Source: Serripes groenlandicus
Lineage: Eukaryota; Mollusca; Bivalvia; Cardiida; Cardiidae
DNA length: 64,000 bases
Direction: 5' to 3'
NCBI GenBank assembly: GCA_031761405.1
Contig: JASEVX010000010.1
Coordinates: 35,378,753-35,442,752 of the forward strand
In this document: positions 60,629 to 64,000 of the stretch, piece by piece
Position numbering within the stretch: position 1 is the first letter of the stretch
How the letters are laid out: each line of letters begins with the position of its first letter
Program-made: the position numbers and the translations under genes
Notes under the pieces: generated by a model
Told to the model about the DNA's origin: nothing
Seen by the model: the letters and a program-made list of their open reading frames with translations, nothing else
Database searches by the model: none

Positions 60629-61330
60629 CGTTTTCAAACCAGATTAGATAGGCAGTCTGCGAAACTAGCAGTGGTCGTATAGTCCCAGTAACTGTTGGTT
60701 CGAACTTATGAAAAGAATCCTGTTGCCAGTCTGATTTTACATATATTATCAAGTAACCAAACATTTAAGATTTTCGGACCAGTGAATTTTAAAAGTAAAT
60801 TTCAGCAGGGACTACGTAGTCCATTTGGCGTCCCTATGTATACATCAACTTTCCTATGAACTTTTTTTGGTGTACTCTAATGGGGTTCTCAAACAAATGC
60901 AGCTGGGTTGCCAAAATGGCAAGTTTGGGCAAATCCCGTTAATTTGCATAAATCCAAGATGGCCGCCAGATAACGTTTTGAAAATTGAACTTTTTAACAA
61001 GTTGCAATAAATTGATGTATGATACGTCTTTTAAGGTATTTTTAAGTATGAGGAATCTATTCTGATGTTAGTTTGCCAATTTAAGGTGAAGGTGACGTCA
61101 AATTCAAGATGGCCGTCTGACGCTATTTTTAACTTCAAACTTTTTAACTACTTTTTTTTAAAAGTTGTTTTGTATATTTGTCATTGAATTGGACTGGAAG
61201 CAGATTCAGAATTACGTTGTTGGCCAGGATCAGCTGTGTATCTAAGGTTAAAGCCAAAGTAAATATGTTCAGCTTTTTGTTGGAAAATTAAACAAACTCC
61301 AGTTCTTATACAAACATAAATAAAGCAGTT
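60629..61330. other. Gene-free, nothing recognised
   Basis: Searched for a continuing exon of the secreted-protein gene without success. CAAGATGGCCGCC and CAAGATGGCCGTC occur twice (60956, 61107) in a loosely repeated ~150-base unit. Confidence 0.5.
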
Positions 61331-61429
61331 GACACATATGTACTTAGAAAAGCATATTGCACTTTATTCATTTCTTTTAAATGTCGTAACATACACCATG
61401 AACATAGCTAAGATGACTGTAATTTGTTT

Positions 61430-64000
61430 TCCAAAATCAAAACTGATGTCAAATTCTTTCATAGGCATGAGAACGTCAGTTATGTAAAGAAAGAAAAAGA
61501 GAAAATTGTATCTTGCTCTAAAGTAGACTGTAGGTACTCAACACACTCACCAAACCGTTTATTGTTCTTGCTCTTCAAAATTGCTTCTCTCTTTGGCATA
61601 TGGCTAGTTATTGAGAGCTCATAATCGATGATAGTTTCATTACCCCGCTTCATCCTCTCATGATCTTTGGCAGATATATCATGGTACTTGTCAAAGACAA
61701 CAATGTTTTTAGACGCATATGTATATCGACTTAAATGACACTGGATGGAAGCAATTAGATCAGAGGGACTACCATCCGTATGGCCACACAAAATGGTAGA
61801 ACAACTGTAAAAAATCCACGGCGATAGTGTCAGCAGATTTTGGGGGAGATCTCGACCACACCAAAACGTTTGACGACCAGACCCGATGTGTTGCCTTTCC
61901 GGAGACAACCATGCCAATCAATGAGTGATGCAGGCACTGCACATCATTCTTAGGCGAACAGAGGTGCAAGCTCCACTTGCCGCTGTTATCCAATCATCAT
62001 AAGTCGGCTAAAAATTTGGCATATTATGGGATTGCACAGGTTAGGGCTGTCATCTTCTAGAGGGTGCGGGTACTTATCTACCTCTGTGTTAATGAGATCC
62101 CGAGCATTGGCATCTAGGGTGCGGCGGTGTTTCAAGTCCTGTTTATGTAGCTTCTGTGAAGTCTGACCTGTTGTATAAGCTAAATAGATATGGCCTAGAG
62201 AATCTGACACATGAACTGTACTAGCAAAGGCAGCAATCCACTCAGAAACTAAATCACCAGAAAGTGTCATGCCTTTGAGAGCCCCCTTGCCAATCTTGAT
62301 GGCAGTTTGCTCTCCAAACTGGTCGGCAGATACAGCATTCCAGTAGCCGTCATGGTGCTGACAAACTAGGTCCACAATGTCCTCGGTATGGAGCGCTCCC
62401 ATCTCCAGCAGATACTGGATGAGATAGCGGGCATACTGCACATGGCCGGCAAAGAAGAGGTATTTCATCATACGCTTCATGGTCAGTTCCTTCAAATGGT
62501 GAACAAGTAGTGTTTGAAGAAGGAAGTCGGTCACCCAGTGCCGCCCAGTGGTGTGAAGACGTGCTTTGCCCAGATACTGGTCTATTTGTTAAAATGTTTG
62601 TGTCCTGTTGACAAAAACCGGTTCAAGAGTGCAGCTGATACGCCCTGAAAAGCCTGCACGGCTTTCACCCAAGACTTCCCATTGAAAATACCTGCCAATC
62701 CTCCATAAGCTACAGCCACATAATATTCCAATGCTGAACCTTTCATAAGCTTTGCGATAAAGCTTACGAATGATTGTATGATATGCATCCCACCAGGATG
62801 GATGATAACATTATGAAACTGATAGGGATGGTACCAGCATACTTGATTGGTTACCACAAACAATTGCATGTCCATACAAAGATGAACTTTGTCCATTCCC
62901 ATGTCAACGATTGACTGTTGCATGTAAGTAAGTGGTGTTAAGATGCTGTCCGGGTGAGAGGTTGGTGCGTCAATTAATTGACCAAACATATAAATGGTTG
63001 CGGGTATCAGAACGCCATGGCTCCTGGATAGCTCATTGTTGAAGCTATTTCACTCCATAGCATCTTGTCCATGGCTAAGGCTATTGAGCCACTGTGTGTC
63101 TTTTTTCTTGCGCATTCACTGAACTGGCTTGTTGAGCAAACACATCAGCAGCATAATTCATTCCATTGGTATTGTTAGCAGGCATGGCATGAGATATCAC
63201 ATGTTTAGATCCAGCGTAGTGTACAAGTTGAATGGCCCTGCTCTTACCTGCATATTTAGATTGTCTGGTTGTGAGACAAGAGATTATGGCAATACTAATA
63301 CTATGCTAATTGCTGCAATTCTCGATTATCCCAGCTGGGTGCACCTGAAATTATGTTGCCATGGCATGAGTCTCACGGCGACCATTTGGAGTTGATACCA
63401 ACAAGTCGAAGTTGTCATACCATCCAAATATGGGCCCAACTGTCCGGTTAGCCCCATCATCCTATGATGTGTTGCAGCATCATCCCTGACATGCGGAACT
63501 GCAATACCTCTTCACATAACACAGTGTATCCCTGTTCATGTAAAATGTGAATGAGATCACTGCAACCAAACTTGTGATGCAGTTTTAAACCCATCCCAAG
63601 TATTGTTTGGTTACGTAGGTCGGTAATGAAGTAGTGTATGGATTGAGATGGACTAAGTAATGCTTTTGTGAGTTCACCATTTGCCATGATCTTTGATAAA
63701 AACCTACGAAGTGTAGACATAGTCCGTTGCTTTGTTTTTGCATGACTAAAATCATTAAGATCATATTTTGTATTGTTGAATCGAATACCATGCGCCTCAG
63801 TTGGGATCTTTCTCACCAGCGCATCCTCGTTTTTCTCATCCACAACATCCACACAACATACTTCATAATGTTACATAATGTACATACTCACGGAATTCAA
63901 CAATGGATTAACAGCCAAGTACTACCACATCATCACCCAAATGCGTAACCAGCTTGGTAAACATTTGCTTTCGTGTCAACTGACTACCATAACCAACATA
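61430..64000 (-). pseudogene. Transposon-type protein related to the XPG-like nuclease family, N-terminal and middle part, frameshifted
   Basis: Read from high to low coordinates, four main open stretches in shifting frames: EVLQFRMSGMMLQHII; then ANRTVGPIFGWYDNFDLLVS and TPNGRRETHAMAT; then CWYHPYQFHNVIIHPGGMHI and VAYGGLAGIFNGKSWVKAVQ; then MKRMMKYLFFAGHVQYARYL and GQTAIKIGKGALKGM-like text; then NIVVFDKYHDISAKDHERMK and PKREAILKSKNNKRF. FDKYxDISxKDHERxxR and the FFAGHxxYARYLxxYL segment are ones I associate with the same invertebrate multicopy family as the gene at 24-26 kb. At least four frameshifts and several stops make it dead. The two copies overlap little: this one keeps the N-terminal and middle part, the other the nuclease and Cys-rich end. 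A complementary AATAAA lies near 61353. The 5' end is outside the window. Confidence 0.65.

Overview
This is an animal (metazoan) nuclear window, AT-rich and gene-poor, most likely from a bivalve mollusc. The evidence is spliced genes with GT-AG introns of 1-18 kb, a nose-resistant-to-fluoxetine (NRF-6) type acyltransferase, tRNA-derived SINEs with a shared 3' domain, and dense non-LTR, DIRS-like and MITE debris. A dreissenid-type mussel is my guess from the look of the palindromic MITE; that is an impression, not a result. There are no bacterial operons, no CRISPR array and no true tRNA or rRNA genes.

Layout. 1-4.4 kb: a young 5'-truncated non-LTR retrotransposon with a perfect 17-bp target-site duplication sits inside an older decayed reverse-transcriptase gene, which a TTAA-flanked MITE also breaks. 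5.4-6.8 kb: long pyrimidine-rich microsatellites. 6.9-12.4 and 16.9-18.1 kb: locally duplicated blocks, a 160-175-bp repeat and antisense SINE copies. 13.3-16.9 and 18.1-19.7 kb: a diverged segmental duplication; the first copy also holds a DIRS-like fragment. 19.7-20.7 kb: the 3' end of another non-LTR element. 21.3-21.9 kb: an inverted copy of an element seen again at 43.8-44.2 kb. 23.5-25.9 kb: a decayed transposon-type FEN1/XPG-like nuclease gene on the minus strand.

27.8-60.0 kb: the main host gene I could assemble, on the plus strand. It has at least 12 exons (380 codons visible) for a secreted protein: signal peptide, linker, then two copies of a module made of an eight-cysteine region followed by a beta-alpha-beta-like, possibly SEA-like, region. 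The five exons of each module share the same intron phases, so the protein grew by duplication of an exon block. Its 17.7-kb second intron holds, on the opposite strand, an intact single-exon gene for a 709-residue NRF-6-like membrane acyltransferase (37.1-39.3 kb). All its introns are filled with SINEs, MITEs and minisatellites.

61.4-64.0 kb: a frameshifted minus-strand fragment of a second transposon-type gene related to the one at 24-26 kb, running off the window.

Mobile DNA falls into a few recurrent families: (T) TTAA-flanked piggyBac-like MITEs starting CCCTTTCCC; (F) a ~250-bp palindrome starting GAGCCGTCCCGCG; (M) TA-flanked MITEs starting TCGAGGGCTTGGCG; a composite carrying F between GGGGCGTAGC ends; and SINEs with three different tRNA-like heads (A, B, C) on one common 3' domain.
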